Of a stretch of 64,000 nt of DNA, positions 1 to 8,346 are shown in pieces (positions within the stretch are counted from its first letter, which is position 1; the number at the start of each line of letters is the position of its first letter). This stretch comes from Nitratidesulfovibrio termitidis HI1 (GTDB lineage: Bacteria > Desulfobacterota > Desulfovibrionia > Desulfovibrionales > Desulfovibrionaceae). A program made the position numbers and the translations under genes. The notes beneath the pieces were generated by a model, which was given only the letters and a program-made list of their open reading frames with translations, was not told the origin of the DNA and did not search any database. Where the stretch lies: NCBI RefSeq assembly GCF_000504305.1, contig NZ_KI632512.1, positions 3,128,220-3,192,219 of the forward strand. Reading direction: 5' to 3'.

Positions 1-770
1 CCCACCAGGTTGATGCGCCCGGCGTACATGCCGCCCAGAGCCGTGGAGTCGATGGCTACGGAGGGCGCGGGTGCCGCGTCGGGCGCTGCGGGCGTGACCG
101 TGCCGGTTGCGGGATCGTAGGTTCCCTTCCCGGCGATGATGTCGAGCCGGTTGGCCTGAATTTCCGCGTTGATGCGCGCCGTACGGCTGACGATCTCGAA
201 GGCGTCCAGGTTCGTGACATTGATGCCCGCGCCGTCGACCAGCACGTCCCCGCGCGAGACGTCGAGTTGCACGTTGCCCCCGGTCACCCTGGGCACGCCG
301 GTGGTCACCGTGGCCTTGGGCGTGCCGATGAACCCGCCGCCGTTGATGGTGACGCCGTTGGGGTTGGCGAAGATGTATTGCCCGCCGCCGAAGACCTCGG
401 TGTAGCCTTCGATCAGCGACCGGTTGGAACTGGTCACTTCGTTCAGGATCAGGCTTGCCTTGCGCCCGTCGGTGAAATTGGGGTTGTTGGCAAGCACCCC
501 GCCCAGTTGGCTGACGCCGGGCTGGTTGCTGTTGTTGATGATGACGCCCTTGGGCTCCACGTTGAAGTCGTGGAACATGTTGTGCGAGACGCCGCCGCCG
601 TTGGGCCGCACGATGTTGACCACGGGCACGCCGTTCTTGGCGGCATCCATGCCGGGCCGGTTGGCGGCGGGCGCATCGGGCGCGGGGCGGATGCCCTCGG
701 CCATGGCGGGCGGGCAGACCAACAGGACAACAAGAACGGAGCAGAGCAGCTTGCGGAAGCGTTCGTACAT
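1..770 (-). CDS. TpsA-type filamentous haemagglutinin-like exoprotein (partial, N-terminal part)
   Basis: Only the first 256 codons lie in the window; the gene continues past the left edge. Translation from the ATG at 770 gives a signal peptide (MYERFRKLLCSVLVVLLVCP, cleavage probably after PAMA). The haemagglutination-activity (TPS) domain follows, with the family motifs VVNIVRPNGGGVSHNMF, FNVEPKGVIINNS and NPNGVTINGGGFIGTP. This domain is recognised by the outer-membrane partner and starts secretion as a beta-helix. The partner transporter is encoded 56 bp upstream. A GGGGAGGG ribosome site precedes the ATG by about 7 bp. The passenger or effector part is out of view, so adhesin and contact-dependent toxin cannot be told apart. 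Confidence 0.9.
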   Translation of the reverse strand, partial: MYERFRKLLCSVLVVLLVCPPAMAEGIRPAPDAPAANRPGMDAAKNGVPVVNIVRPNGGGVSHNMFHDFNVEPKGVIINNSNQPGVSQLGGVLANNPNFTDGRKASLILNEVTSSNRSLIEGYTEVFGGGQYIFANPNGVTINGGGFIGTPKATVTTGVPRVTGGNVQLDVSRGDVLVDGAGINVTNLDAFEIVSRTARINAEIQANRLDIIAGKGTYDPATGTVTPAAPDAAPAPSVAIDSTALGGMYAGRINLV

Positions 771-826
771 GAAAGGCCCTCCCCAGGGCTTCCGGTGCGA
801 AAGGCGGGCGCGTTCGCGCGCCGTCC

Positions 827-2581
827 CTAGAACGTGAGCATCAACGAAGCGTAGACATCCAGGTCGTCGCGTTCGACATAGCCGGGTGCGTCCAGCGGCT
901 TGGACACCGCCAGTTCCGCATGCACGTCGCCCCCCAGCAGGCGCGCGCCGACAACGGCGCCCTGCACGGAGCCACGCTCGTATTCCTCGCGGGAATCACG
1001 CTGGATGAACCCGGCGTCGTAGCCGACGTAGAACTGGGCGTTGGTGAACCGGGCGGTCAGCAGGGGGTCTTGCAGGTCCAGCGGCAGGCTGATGGCCAGT
1101 TCGTTGCGGGCATAACCGCCGCTGTCGCCGTCCAGGCTGTCCTCGTGAAAGCCGCGCACCGTGTACCGGCTGCCGATGCTGGCGCGTTCGGCGCTGTACA
1201 GGGTGTCCGGCGACCACTGCCCCCACACGCGGGTACTCCAACTGAACTGTTGGTCCAGCAACTGGAATGGCCGGTAGAAGCTGGCCGTGGCCGTATACTT
1301 CTCGAATTCCGCCTTGGGCACGGTCAGCGGGTCGTCATCCGGGTCCGAGTGCGCACCGAACAACGGCACGCCGCGCCGGAATTCGCCACTCAGCGTTGCC
1401 ACGCCGCCAAGGGCGCGGTGGGTGTGCGTGGCGGATGCCGAGAACGCCGAAAGCACCTGGCTGCTGGCCTTCAGTTGCACCCCGGCAAGATAGTTGGAGG
1501 TGTCCCGGACAAGGACTCCGGCCCCGAGGGAGGTCTTGCTGTCGGCATCGCGGTGGATCACGCGGTCCACCGTCAATGTCGAGGTGGTCGTGTCACCGGC
1601 GCTGGAAAAGTCCATGGAGGAGCCGTCAAGCATGTTCCGGTACGAGAACCGGCTGAGGCTGCCGGTGACGGTCCAGTACCCCACGGCAAAGGAGTAGAAG
1701 GCGGAAAGACTCTGGCTGTCCTGATGCTCTCCCGCGGTCATGGAATCGTAGTCCGCGTTCATGTTGAGCGAAAGCAGGTCGTTGCTGTGCAGCAGATTGT
1801 CCTTTTCGAAACCGAGCAGGTACTGCAATTCGCCCGTGGATTTCTGGCCGGAATTGTCCAGCCCGGCGCTGGCGCGCCACGTCTTGCCAGGCGTGTTGGC
1901 AATGCGCACGCGGCTCATGCCCGTGGCGGAACCGGGCACAAGCTCCATGGTCGCATCGTTGGAGGGCAGGCGGTTGAGTTGGTCCAGCCCCTGTTCCAGG
2001 TCGCGGATGTTCAGCGCATTGCCGACAACCCCGGGAAAGGCCAGGCGCAACTTCTGCCCGGCAAAGGGCACATCGTCCGAGAACTCGATGCCCTCGACCT
2101 TTCCCTCGATGATCAGGATGATCAGTTCGCCGCCGGAGAGGTCCTGCTGCGGCACTGCCGCGCGGGTAGTGACGTACCCTTTGTCGACGTAGGCGTTGGT
2201 GATGTCGCGGACAAGGTTGTTGATGTCCGCCAGGGTAAGGCAGCGCCCCAGATACGGGGACGTGAGCGCGCGTTGCTCGCGCTCGGAAAGAAGGGTCGCT
2301 CCGTCAAGCCGGATGCGCGCCACCTCGAAGCAGCGTGCGTCCGCCTCGCCTTCAGGGGCAGGTGGCGGGGCGAGGGGGTGCTCGACAGGCGGAGTTTCCA
2401 GGCTTTCGCGGTGTCGTCGTTCCAGTTCCTGCCTGCGTTGCTCTTCGCGCTGTTGCAGGATCTGTTGCTGGCGGATTGCCTCGTTGGGCGAGGCGGCCCG
2501 GCAGGGTGACGCGGACAGGAAAAGGCACAGAAACAGCATTGGCGCGCATAGCAATGCGCGCCGGAACGGGTGAGGTGTCAT
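827..2581 (-). CDS. TpsB outer-membrane transporter (ShlB/FhaC/HecB family)
   Basis: Two-partner-secretion translocator that exports the TpsA protein encoded just downstream. The chosen ATG starts MTPHPFRRALLCAPMLFLCL, a clear signal peptide, and has GGGGAG just upstream; an in-frame ATG at 2635 would only add 18 residues before the signal. After a Q/E/R-rich helix (the FhaC H1-like plug) come POTRA-like sequences (CFEVARIRLDGATLL, with GEVKGI-type strands). A 16-strand-type barrel follows. The diagnostic Omp85/TpsB motif is present as SRYTVRGFHED, and the protein ends in Phe (YASLMLTF), as outer-membrane barrels do. Length, about 584 residues, is normal. It forms an operon with the TpsA gene. 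Confidence 0.92.
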   Translation of the reverse strand: MTPHPFRRALLCAPMLFLCLFLSASPCRAASPNEAIRQQQILQQREEQRRQELERRHRESLETPPVEHPLAPPPAPEGEADARCFEVARIRLDGATLLSEREQRALTSPYLGRCLTLADINNLVRDITNAYVDKGYVTTRAAVPQQDLSGGELIILIIEGKVEGIEFSDDVPFAGQKLRLAFPGVVGNALNIRDLEQGLDQLNRLPSNDATMELVPGSATGMSRVRIANTPGKTWRASAGLDNSGQKSTGELQYLLGFEKDNLLHSNDLLSLNMNADYDSMTAGEHQDSQSLSAFYSFAVGYWTVTGSLSRFSYRNMLDGSSMDFSSAGDTTTSTLTVDRVIHRDADSKTSLGAGVLVRDTSNYLAGVQLKASSQVLSAFSASATHTHRALGGVATLSGEFRRGVPLFGAHSDPDDDPLTVPKAEFEKYTATASFYRPFQLLDQQFSWSTRVWGQWSPDTLYSAERASIGSRYTVRGFHEDSLDGDSGGYARNELAISLPLDLQDPLLTARFTNAQFYVGYDAGFIQRDSREEYERGSVQGAVVGARLLGGDVHAELAVSKPLDAPGYVERDDLDVYASLMLTF

Positions 2582-2661
2582 CGTCTCCCCTGGGGCCGGA
2601 TGCCGCACCAGTTTCCCCCAAGTGCGTTCCGGCATAGCCTATTGGTTCCTGCGAACGTAGA

Positions 2662-2675
2662 TATGTGAGCACATA
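2662..2675. promoter_or_regulatory. Inverted repeat over the tps -10 region
   Basis: TATGTG-AG-CACATA, a 6-bp inverted repeat with a 2-bp centre that covers the predicted -10 hexamer of the tps promoter. Its arms resemble a CRP/FNR-type half-site. The position would suit a repressor, but this is inferred from symmetry alone. Confidence 0.4.
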
Positions 2676-2699
2676 CTTTTGTGTTTTGAGAAATGTCAA
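2670..2699 (-). promoter_or_regulatory. Sigma-70 type promoter for the tps operon
   Basis: Read on the minus strand: a perfect -35 TTGACA (2694-2699), 18 bp, then TATGTG (2670-2675). It lies in an AT-rich patch about 90 bp upstream of the TpsB start and is flanked by two palindromes. Confidence 0.55.
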
Positions 2700-2718
2700 G
2701 GAGCATCTATATTTATTT

Positions 2719-2740
2719 ACATGTCTTATATAAGACATGT
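2719..2740. promoter_or_regulatory. 22-bp perfect palindrome, candidate operator
   Basis: The half-site ACATGTCTTAT is followed directly by its exact reverse complement, with no spacer. Its inner edge lies 20 bp upstream of the -35 box of the tps promoter, where an activator dimer would sit. It is not followed by a T-tract and lies between two genes that both read leftward, so a binding site is more likely than a terminator. Confidence 0.55.
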
Positions 2741-2873
2741 GCAGCACTATAGATTTCGAGTGGGGTGAAAATCTTTTTTCGATTGGCCTATGGAATATAT
2801 TGCGCAGTGACAGGGTAAGGTCGCAGGGGCAGGACGATGGAAGAAATCCGGGTTGTTTGCCCATCATGTTGCC

Positions 2874-2920
2874 CAGAAAACACAACACGGGGCATGCTAC
2901 CAAATGGTGCATGCCCCGTG
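2874..2920 (-). terminator. Rho-independent terminator of adhE
   Basis: A 12-bp perfect stem, CACGGGGCATGC paired with GCATGCCCCGTG (2886-2897 with 2909-2920), whose loop contains a further ACCA/TGGT pairing. On the minus strand it is followed by TTGTGTTTTC. It lies about 70 bp after the adhE stop. Confidence 0.8.
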
Positions 2921-2987
2921 CATTCGTGGTGCTGTGGCGGTACGTGTGCGCCGCCGCTCAGCTTGTTCCTGCTCTTTCCTTCCCCGG

Positions 2988-5699
2988 CTACTTCACCGTC
3001 AGCGACGCCAGCGGCTCGCCGTAATACGCCTTCAGGTACAGTTCGCGGATTTCGGCGATCAGCGGGTAGCGCGGGTTGCCGCCGGTGCATTGATCGTCGA
3101 AGGCCTGTTCGGCCAGCAGATCCACCCCCGCCAGAAAGTCCGCCTCGGCAATGCCTGCCTCGCGCAGCGAGCCGGGAACGTTCAGGTCGGTCTTCAGCTT
3201 CTCTATGGCCTGCACCAGCCGGGCCACCTTGCGGTCGCGGGCGTCGCCGCAGCCTTCGGTCAGTCCCAGCATGTCGGCGATGCGCGCGTAGCGCCCCTTG
3301 ACGAAGGGGTAGCGGTACTGCGGCATCAGCCCCTGCTTGGTGGGGGTGTCGGTGGCGTTGTATTCGATGACGTGTGAAAGCAGCAGCGCGTTGGCCAGGC
3401 CGTGCGGCATGTGGAACGCCGCCCCCAGCTTGTGCGCCATGGAATGGCACACGCCAAGGAACGCATTGGCAAAGGCCATGCCCGCAATGGTGCCCGCATA
3501 GTGCATCTTTTCGCGGGCCATTACGTCGCGCGCGCCATCATTGTAGGCCCGGCGCAGGTACTTGAAGACCAGCCGCACGGCCTCCAGCGCGTTGCCATCG
3601 CTGAAGTTGTTGGCATAGGTGGAGGTAAAGGCCTCCACCGCGTGGGTCAGGGCGTCCAGCCCGGAATGCGCGGTGAGCGTCCTTGGCATGTCCATGACGA
3701 ATTCCGGGTCCACGATGGCCATGTCCGGCGTCAGGGCATAGTCGGCGATGGGGTACTTCATGCCCGTGACGTCGTCGGTGATGACGGCAAAGGGCGTCAC
3801 CTCCGACCCGGTGCCCGAGGTGGTGGGCACCGCCACCATCACCGCCTTTTTGCCCAGTTCCGGAAAGGCGTAGACCCGCTTGCGGATGTCCATGAAGCGC
3901 AGGGATATTTCCTCGAACTTCAGGTCCGGCTGCTCGTACATCAGCCACATGATCTTGGCGGCGTCCATGGGCGATCCGCCGCCGAGCGCGATGAACATGT
4001 CCGGCTGGAAGGCGCGGATGGAATCGAGCGCGGCGTAGGTGCCGGTCAGGTCCGGGTCTGGCTTCACGTCGCTGAACACCCGGAACTGGATGCCCAGCTT
4101 TTCCAGCACGCTGGTCACCTTGCCCACGTGCCCCAGGTCTTCCATGGTGCGGTCGGTGACGATGAAGGCGCGCTTTCTGTCGCGCATGTCTTCCAGCGCC
4201 AGGCGCAGCGCCCCCATCTTGAAGTAGATTTTCGGGGGCACCCGGAACCACAGCATGTTCTCGCGCCGTTCGGCCACGGTCTTCACGTTCATGAGATGCT
4301 TCACCCCGATGTTTTCGCTGACGGAATTGCCGCCCCACGAACCGCAGCCCAGCGTCAGCGAGGGCGCCAGCTCGAAGTTGTACACGTCGCCTATGGCCCC
4401 CTGCGACGAGGGCATGTTGATGAGCGTGCGCCCGGTGGTCAGCACGTTCTGGAAGTGGACGATGCGCTCGTGGTTGGCTTCGTCGGTATACAGCACGGAG
4501 GTGTGCCCGGCCCCGCCCAGTTCCACCAGGCGCTGGGCCATGTCCACGGCTGTGGAAAAGTCGGGCGCGCGGTAGAAGCCCAGCACCGGGGAAAGCTTTT
4601 CGTGCGCGAACGGGTCCAGCGGGTCGATGGCGTCGCGCTCCGCAATGAGGATCTTGGTGGTCGGCGGCACGGTGATGCCCGCCATGGCCGCGATTTCGGC
4701 AGCGCTACGCCCCACGATGGCCGCGTTGAGCTTGCCGTCGGTGAACACCACGCCCGCCAGGGCCTCCGCCTCTTGCGGCGTGGCGAAATGGCAGCCGCGC
4801 GCCGCAAATTCCGCCTTCACCGCGTCGGCTGCCGCGTCCTCCACGATCACCGCCTGCTCCGAGGCGCAGATCATGCCGTTGTCGAAGGTTTTCGACAGGA
4901 TGACGGAGTTCACCGCCATCTTCACGTTGGCCGTGGCGTCCATCACCACCGGGGTGTTGCCCGCGCCCACGCCGATGGCGGGCTTGCCCGAGCTGTAGGC
5001 GGCATGCACCATGCCCGGCCCGCCCGTGGCCAGGATAAGCGCCACGCCCCGGTGCTGCATGATCTGGCGGGTAAGGTCGGGCGTGGGCGCTTCCACCCAG
5101 CCGATGACCCCGCGCGGCGCGCCTGCGGCCACGGCGGCCTCGTGCACGATGCGCGCGGCCTCTACCGTGGATTTGGCGGCGCGCGGGTGCGGCGCGAAGA
5201 TGATGCCGTTGCGCGTCTTCAGCGCCAGCAGCGCCTTGAAGATGGTGGTGGAGGTGGGGTTGGTGGTGGGAATGATGCCCGCAATGACCCCGATGGGCGC
5301 GGCCACTTCGCGGTAGCCGTAGGCCGGGTCGTCGCGGATGACCCCGCAGGTCTTGTCGTCCTTGTACTTGTTGTAGATGTATTCCGAGGCGAAGTGGTTC
5401 TTGATCACCTTGTCTTCCAGAATGCCCATGCCCGTTTCCTGCACGGCCAGGCGGGCAAGGTGGATGCGCTGCGCGGTGGCGGCGGCAGCGGCGGCGTGGA
5501 AGATGGCGTCCACCTGCTGCTGGGTGAAGTTGGCGAAGGCGCGCTGCGCCTCGTTGACGCGGGTGACGATGTCGTCAACGGAGACGTTGTTTGGCGAGAC
5601 GTTGTTTGGCGGGATGTTGTCTGGGGAAATGTCGTTCCGGGAGATGGCGTCCGGCGTGGTGGCCGGTTCCGGGTGCTGTGCGGTGGGCTTCTTGCTCAT
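2988..5699 (-). CDS. adhE: Bifunctional acetaldehyde-CoA dehydrogenase / iron-dependent alcohol dehydrogenase (AdhE)
   Basis: Cytoplasmic fermentation or ethanol-metabolism enzyme that interconverts acetyl-CoA, acetaldehyde and ethanol with NAD(H). At 903 residues it has the full family length. The N-terminal aldehyde dehydrogenase half (about 50-480) has the glycine-rich GVGAGNTPVVMDA and the catalytic-Cys segment GMICASEQAV. The C-terminal Fe-ADH half (about 490-890) has GGGSPMDAAK, TTSGTGSEVTPF and the metal-binding histidines in HSMAHKLGAAFHMPHGLANA. A short extra N-terminus (about 20-45) carries imprecise NNVSPNNVS-type repeats, from a 15-bp DNA repeat near 5580-5650. The start is set by a GGGGCTCC-like region just before ATG 5699; no strong Shine-Dalgarno sequence was seen. 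It is monocistronic with its own terminator. Confidence 0.96.
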   Translation of the reverse strand: MSKKPTAQHPEPATTPDAISRNDISPDNIPPNNVSPNNVSVDDIVTRVNEAQRAFANFTQQQVDAIFHAAAAAATAQRIHLARLAVQETGMGILEDKVIKNHFASEYIYNKYKDDKTCGVIRDDPAYGYREVAAPIGVIAGIIPTTNPTSTTIFKALLALKTRNGIIFAPHPRAAKSTVEAARIVHEAAVAAGAPRGVIGWVEAPTPDLTRQIMQHRGVALILATGGPGMVHAAYSSGKPAIGVGAGNTPVVMDATANVKMAVNSVILSKTFDNGMICASEQAVIVEDAAADAVKAEFAARGCHFATPQEAEALAGVVFTDGKLNAAIVGRSAAEIAAMAGITVPPTTKILIAERDAIDPLDPFAHEKLSPVLGFYRAPDFSTAVDMAQRLVELGGAGHTSVLYTDEANHERIVHFQNVLTTGRTLINMPSSQGAIGDVYNFELAPSLTLGCGSWGGNSVSENIGVKHLMNVKTVAERRENMLWFRVPPKIYFKMGALRLALEDMRDRKRAFIVTDRTMEDLGHVGKVTSVLEKLGIQFRVFSDVKPDPDLTGTYAALDSIRAFQPDMFIALGGGSPMDAAKIMWLMYEQPDLKFEEISLRFMDIRKRVYAFPELGKKAVMVAVPTTSGTGSEVTPFAVITDDVTGMKYPIADYALTPDMAIVDPEFVMDMPRTLTAHSGLDALTHAVEAFTSTYANNFSDGNALEAVRLVFKYLRRAYNDGARDVMAREKMHYAGTIAGMAFANAFLGVCHSMAHKLGAAFHMPHGLANALLLSHVIEYNATDTPTKQGLMPQYRYPFVKGRYARIADMLGLTEGCGDARDRKVARLVQAIEKLKTDLNVPGSLREAGIAEADFLAGVDLLAEQAFDDQCTGGNPRYPLIAEIRELYLKAYYGEPLASLTVK

Positions 5700-6199
5700 G
5701 GGGGCTCCTTGCCGACGGGAAGGGTGCGCCTGCCCGGCGGATGGGTTCCGGCGTCCGTTGCGCCGCTTGCGGGTTGCCCGTGGCCGCCGCCGTGTCGGGA
5801 TGGGCGGAGGCTGCGTCTATATTTGCGCATGCAACCACTCTTGGGCGAAGGCGTCAAGACCGGCATGGTCCGGAATGGGGGCGTGCTGGCGGGTGCGGGC
5901 TTGCCAGCGGGGTGTGAAGTGACCATTTTGTGAATTGCGGTCGCTACGGGATGTTTTGCAAGAAACAGACGTGAAGATTCAGGTGGATACGGCGTACGCA
6001 CTGTTGCGAAAGACTTCCCGCGCGCAAGGCGCGTTCCTCTTCCCCCTCGACGGACGGTCACGGGTTTGGCATGGTAGGGGTGTGAATTCACGTTTTCGGC
6101 AATCAGTAGCGCATGCATCCGGCCCGTCAGGCGGGATGCATGCGGTTTCGGGCGGCCACGGGCCATCAGACGCGGCAACGAAACAGCCAGGGAGGCCAC
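5700..6199. other. Divergent intergenic region, adhE / repeat protein
   Basis: 500 bp without a supported gene. It contains a perfect 10-bp palindrome GTGAATTCAC (6082-6091). It also holds a strong hairpin, GCATGCATCC paired with GGATGCATGC (6111-6120 with 6134-6143, extended by one C-G pair), about 56 bp before the start of the rightward gene. A TTGTGAA half-site at about 5929 resembles half of a Rex box but has no partner half. No promoter could be called with confidence. Confidence 0.4.
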
Positions 6200-7294
6200 A
6201 TGAGCGACCATCAGACAGCGCAGCCGGACGTCACGGCGATTCCGGGCGCGGTGGTGCAGTGCCTCCATCCGGACGGCAGTCCGGCAGAGGTGCTGTTGGA
6301 AGATCGGGTGGAACTGTTTACCCCGGCGGGCGTGCTGGTGCCCCAGTATGAGCCGGAAGACCCCCGCAGGCAGCGGGTGCAGCCGGTGGAATTGCACCCC
6401 GGCGGCGGGCTGAAGGCGGTGTCGTTGCAGGAAAGGGCGGTGATCGAAACGCCCGTGGGGCCCATGGCGGCGGAGCGGGTCACCTTTCACCCCGGCGGCC
6501 AGTTGCGACGGGTGTTCCCGCTGGACGGCAAGATTTCCGCCTACTGGAGCGTGGAGAACGAAACCGCCCTGGCCGGGCCGCAGCGCATGGCGACGCCCAT
6601 CGGCGTGGTCAGCGCGCGAATCATCTCGGTACACTTCTTTCCGTCCGGGGCGCTGCGCAGCGTCACCCTGTGGCCCGGCGAGCGGGTGACCATCACCACC
6701 CCGCAGGGTCCGGCCAGCGTCAGCGTGGGGTTTTCGTTCCACGAATCGGGCGCGTTGCGCTCGTTCGAGCCGGACGCCCCTTTCGAGGCAAAGACCCCCG
6801 TGGGTACTGTGCTGGCCTTCGACACGGACCCCGAGGGTGGCATGGCCGCCGACCTGAACTCGCTGCAATTCGACGAGGCGGGCAACGTGACCGCCCTGAC
6901 CACCGCCACCGACAAGGTGGTGGTGACCTGCAAGGCCGTGGCGGATGCGGGACCGGGCGGGAATGGCGGGGCCGGGAGCGGAGCCGAAGGGATTGGTGCC
7001 GCCGGCAATGGCCTGAACAGAACTGATGCTGGCGCCTGGCCCGCCTGTTGTCCGGACTGCGCCCGCTGGGTCGCCGCCACCGGCAGGCAGGTACGTCAGC
7101 CCGGACGTCTGGCCCTTGGCCCCGGCTTTCGGGAAAGCCTGTGCGGCACCACGCCCACCGACCTCGTCCCCCTGCGCATGGGCTTCACCGCCGACGCCGT
7201 GAGCCTGGACGGCCACGCCTTTTCCCGCGCCGGGCACGGCTTTTCCGTGCTGCGCGGGCTCATGCCCGTGGCGCGCACCACCTATTCGTGCTGA
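6200..7294 (+). CDS. Protein of tandem FHPxGxLRxV beta-repeats, function unknown
   Basis: 364 residues, cytoplasmic by appearance (no signal or membrane segment). The start ATG follows CAGGGAGGCCAC, a good ribosome site. The first 240 residues alternate two short motifs. One is a TPxG strand pair (ELFTPAGVL, IETPVGPM, MATPIGVV, TITTPQGPA, AKTPVGTV). The other is a MORN/YwqK-like unit (VELHPGGGLKAV, VTFHPGGQLRRV, VHFFPSGALRSV, FSFHESGALRSF, LQFDEAGNVTAL). A Gly/Ala-rich linker (about 250-275) leads to a C-terminal part with CCPDC and a final Cys. It looks like a beta-repeat scaffold. No catalytic motif was recognised, and the gene stands alone before a terminator. Confidence 0.75.
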   Translation: MSDHQTAQPDVTAIPGAVVQCLHPDGSPAEVLLEDRVELFTPAGVLVPQYEPEDPRRQRVQPVELHPGGGLKAVSLQERAVIETPVGPMAAERVTFHPGGQLRRVFPLDGKISAYWSVENETALAGPQRMATPIGVVSARIISVHFFPSGALRSVTLWPGERVTITTPQGPASVSVGFSFHESGALRSFEPDAPFEAKTPVGTVLAFDTDPEGGMAADLNSLQFDEAGNVTALTTATDKVVVTCKAVADAGPGGNGGAGSGAEGIGAAGNGLNRTDAGAWPACCPDCARWVAATGRQVRQPGRLALGPGFRESLCGTTPTDLVPLRMGFTADAVSLDGHAFSRAGHGFSVLRGLMPVARTTYSC

Positions 7295-7315
7295 GGGAAT
7301 GTTTTAAGAAAGCTT

Positions 7316-7381
7316 GCGGGGAGGGGACCCTTTAAAAAGGGTATCCCTCCCCGGCCCCCTCCCCCCCCAAATTTTTTTAGG
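7316..7381 (+). terminator. Terminator-like palindrome, copy A of a three-copy module
   Basis: The hairpin GGGGAGGG..CCCTTT-AA-AAAGGG..CCCTCCCC (7318-7352) is followed by a C-rich stretch and AAATTTTTTT. It ends the rightward gene. The same arrangement (hairpin, CCCCTCCCCC-type stretch, AAA-C/T-TTT) recurs in the opposite orientation at 9410-9470 and 56399-56470, each time at the 3' end of a gene. Confidence 0.8.
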
Positions 7382-7416
7382 GGTGGGGCAGGGGGGCGAG
7401 CGGATGCTGCTTTGCC

Positions 7417-8346
7417 TCAGACTTCCGGCGGTTCCCGGAAGCCCAGTCGCAACGCACCGCCGCGCGCGGCGCAGGCCGTGGCGCAGTCGCCGCAGTTGGT
7501 GCATTCGCTGCGCGGGGCGCGGGTGGGGATACGCGGGTCCAGGCCCAGGGAGCAGGCCCCGGCGCAGGCGCGGTCATTGGCGGCGCAGGTGCAGCGGCGC
7601 ATGTTGCGGCGGATGGCCAGCGCGCCCGGCCATAGCCGCGCGGCCAGGGACAGCAGCACCGACTGCGGGCACAGGTACCGGCACCACAGGCGGGTGCGGG
7701 TGCGCCATTCCGCCGCCAGCAGCGCGATGATCAGTGCAAGGCCCACCCACGGCCAATCTCGTGCGTCGGGGGCCGGATAGGCCAAGGCCAGCAGTTGCAG
7801 GGTGATCTCTCCGGGCAGGGAAAACCGGTTCAGCAACGGTGCGCCCGCCAGTGCCGTCAGGGCCAGCCCGGCGGCGACCAGGCCCGCCCGGACGGGGAAA
7901 CCGCCCCGCGCCGCAGAAGAGAATGCAAGGCGGGACGCTTGTTGGCTGACGGTATGTTCTGCATCTGCGGCAGCGGTCCGGCTGGCGGACAGGCCGGCGC
8001 TCCGCGCGCCGTGCCCGGTTTTCGCGCCTTTCCTGCGCCGGGCGTGCACCAGTTCCGACAGCAGCCCGTAAGGGCAGCCCCAGGAACAGAACACCCGGCC
8101 CAGCACCACGGCCACGGCCAGCACCAGCAGCCCACCCAGCAGAAGGCGCATGCCGGGCAATGCCCCGGCGGCCAGCACCTGTGCGGCGGCCAGCGGGTCG
8201 GCCAGCGGCAGGCCCCATGCCTCCAGCGAGAACAGCGTGCCGGACACGCCGTGGAATCCCTTGCGGTTCAGCCAGGGCAGCGCCGCGAACAGGGCCAGCA
8301 CGGCCCACTGCGCGGGACGCCGCCAGCGTGCGTGCCACGGTTTCAT
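7417..8346 (-). CDS. napH: NapH, membrane Fe-S quinol dehydrogenase subunit
   Basis: Part of the NapGH electron-entry module that passes electrons from the quinone pool toward periplasmic nitrate reduction. 309 residues. The N-terminus has two membrane segments (about 13-28 and 60-86). The NapH/NosR signature GRVFCSWGCPYGLLSE follows, then two more membrane segments (about 150-215), a CPQS motif and a cytoplasmic Cys-rich tail (CTCAANDRACAGAC, CTNCGDCATAC) that binds [4Fe-4S] clusters. A hydrophilic A/R-rich insert separates the second and third membrane segments. It overlaps napG by 4 bp (ATGA) and is the last gene of napCMADGH. Confidence 0.9.
   Translation of the reverse strand: MKPWHARWRRPAQWAVLALFAALPWLNRKGFHGVSGTLFSLEAWGLPLADPLAAAQVLAAGALPGMRLLLGGLLVLAVAVVLGRVFCSWGCPYGLLSELVHARRRKGAKTGHGARSAGLSASRTAAADAEHTVSQQASRLAFSSAARGGFPVRAGLVAAGLALTALAGAPLLNRFSLPGEITLQLLALAYPAPDARDWPWVGLALIIALLAAEWRTRTRLWCRYLCPQSVLLSLAARLWPGALAIRRNMRRCTCAANDRACAGACSLGLDPRIPTRAPRSECTNCGDCATACAARGGALRLGFREPPEV

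Noticed and set aside
5927-5945. A Rex-type operator upstream of adhE
   Set aside because: Only one TTGTGAA half is present; the matching TTCACAA half is absent.
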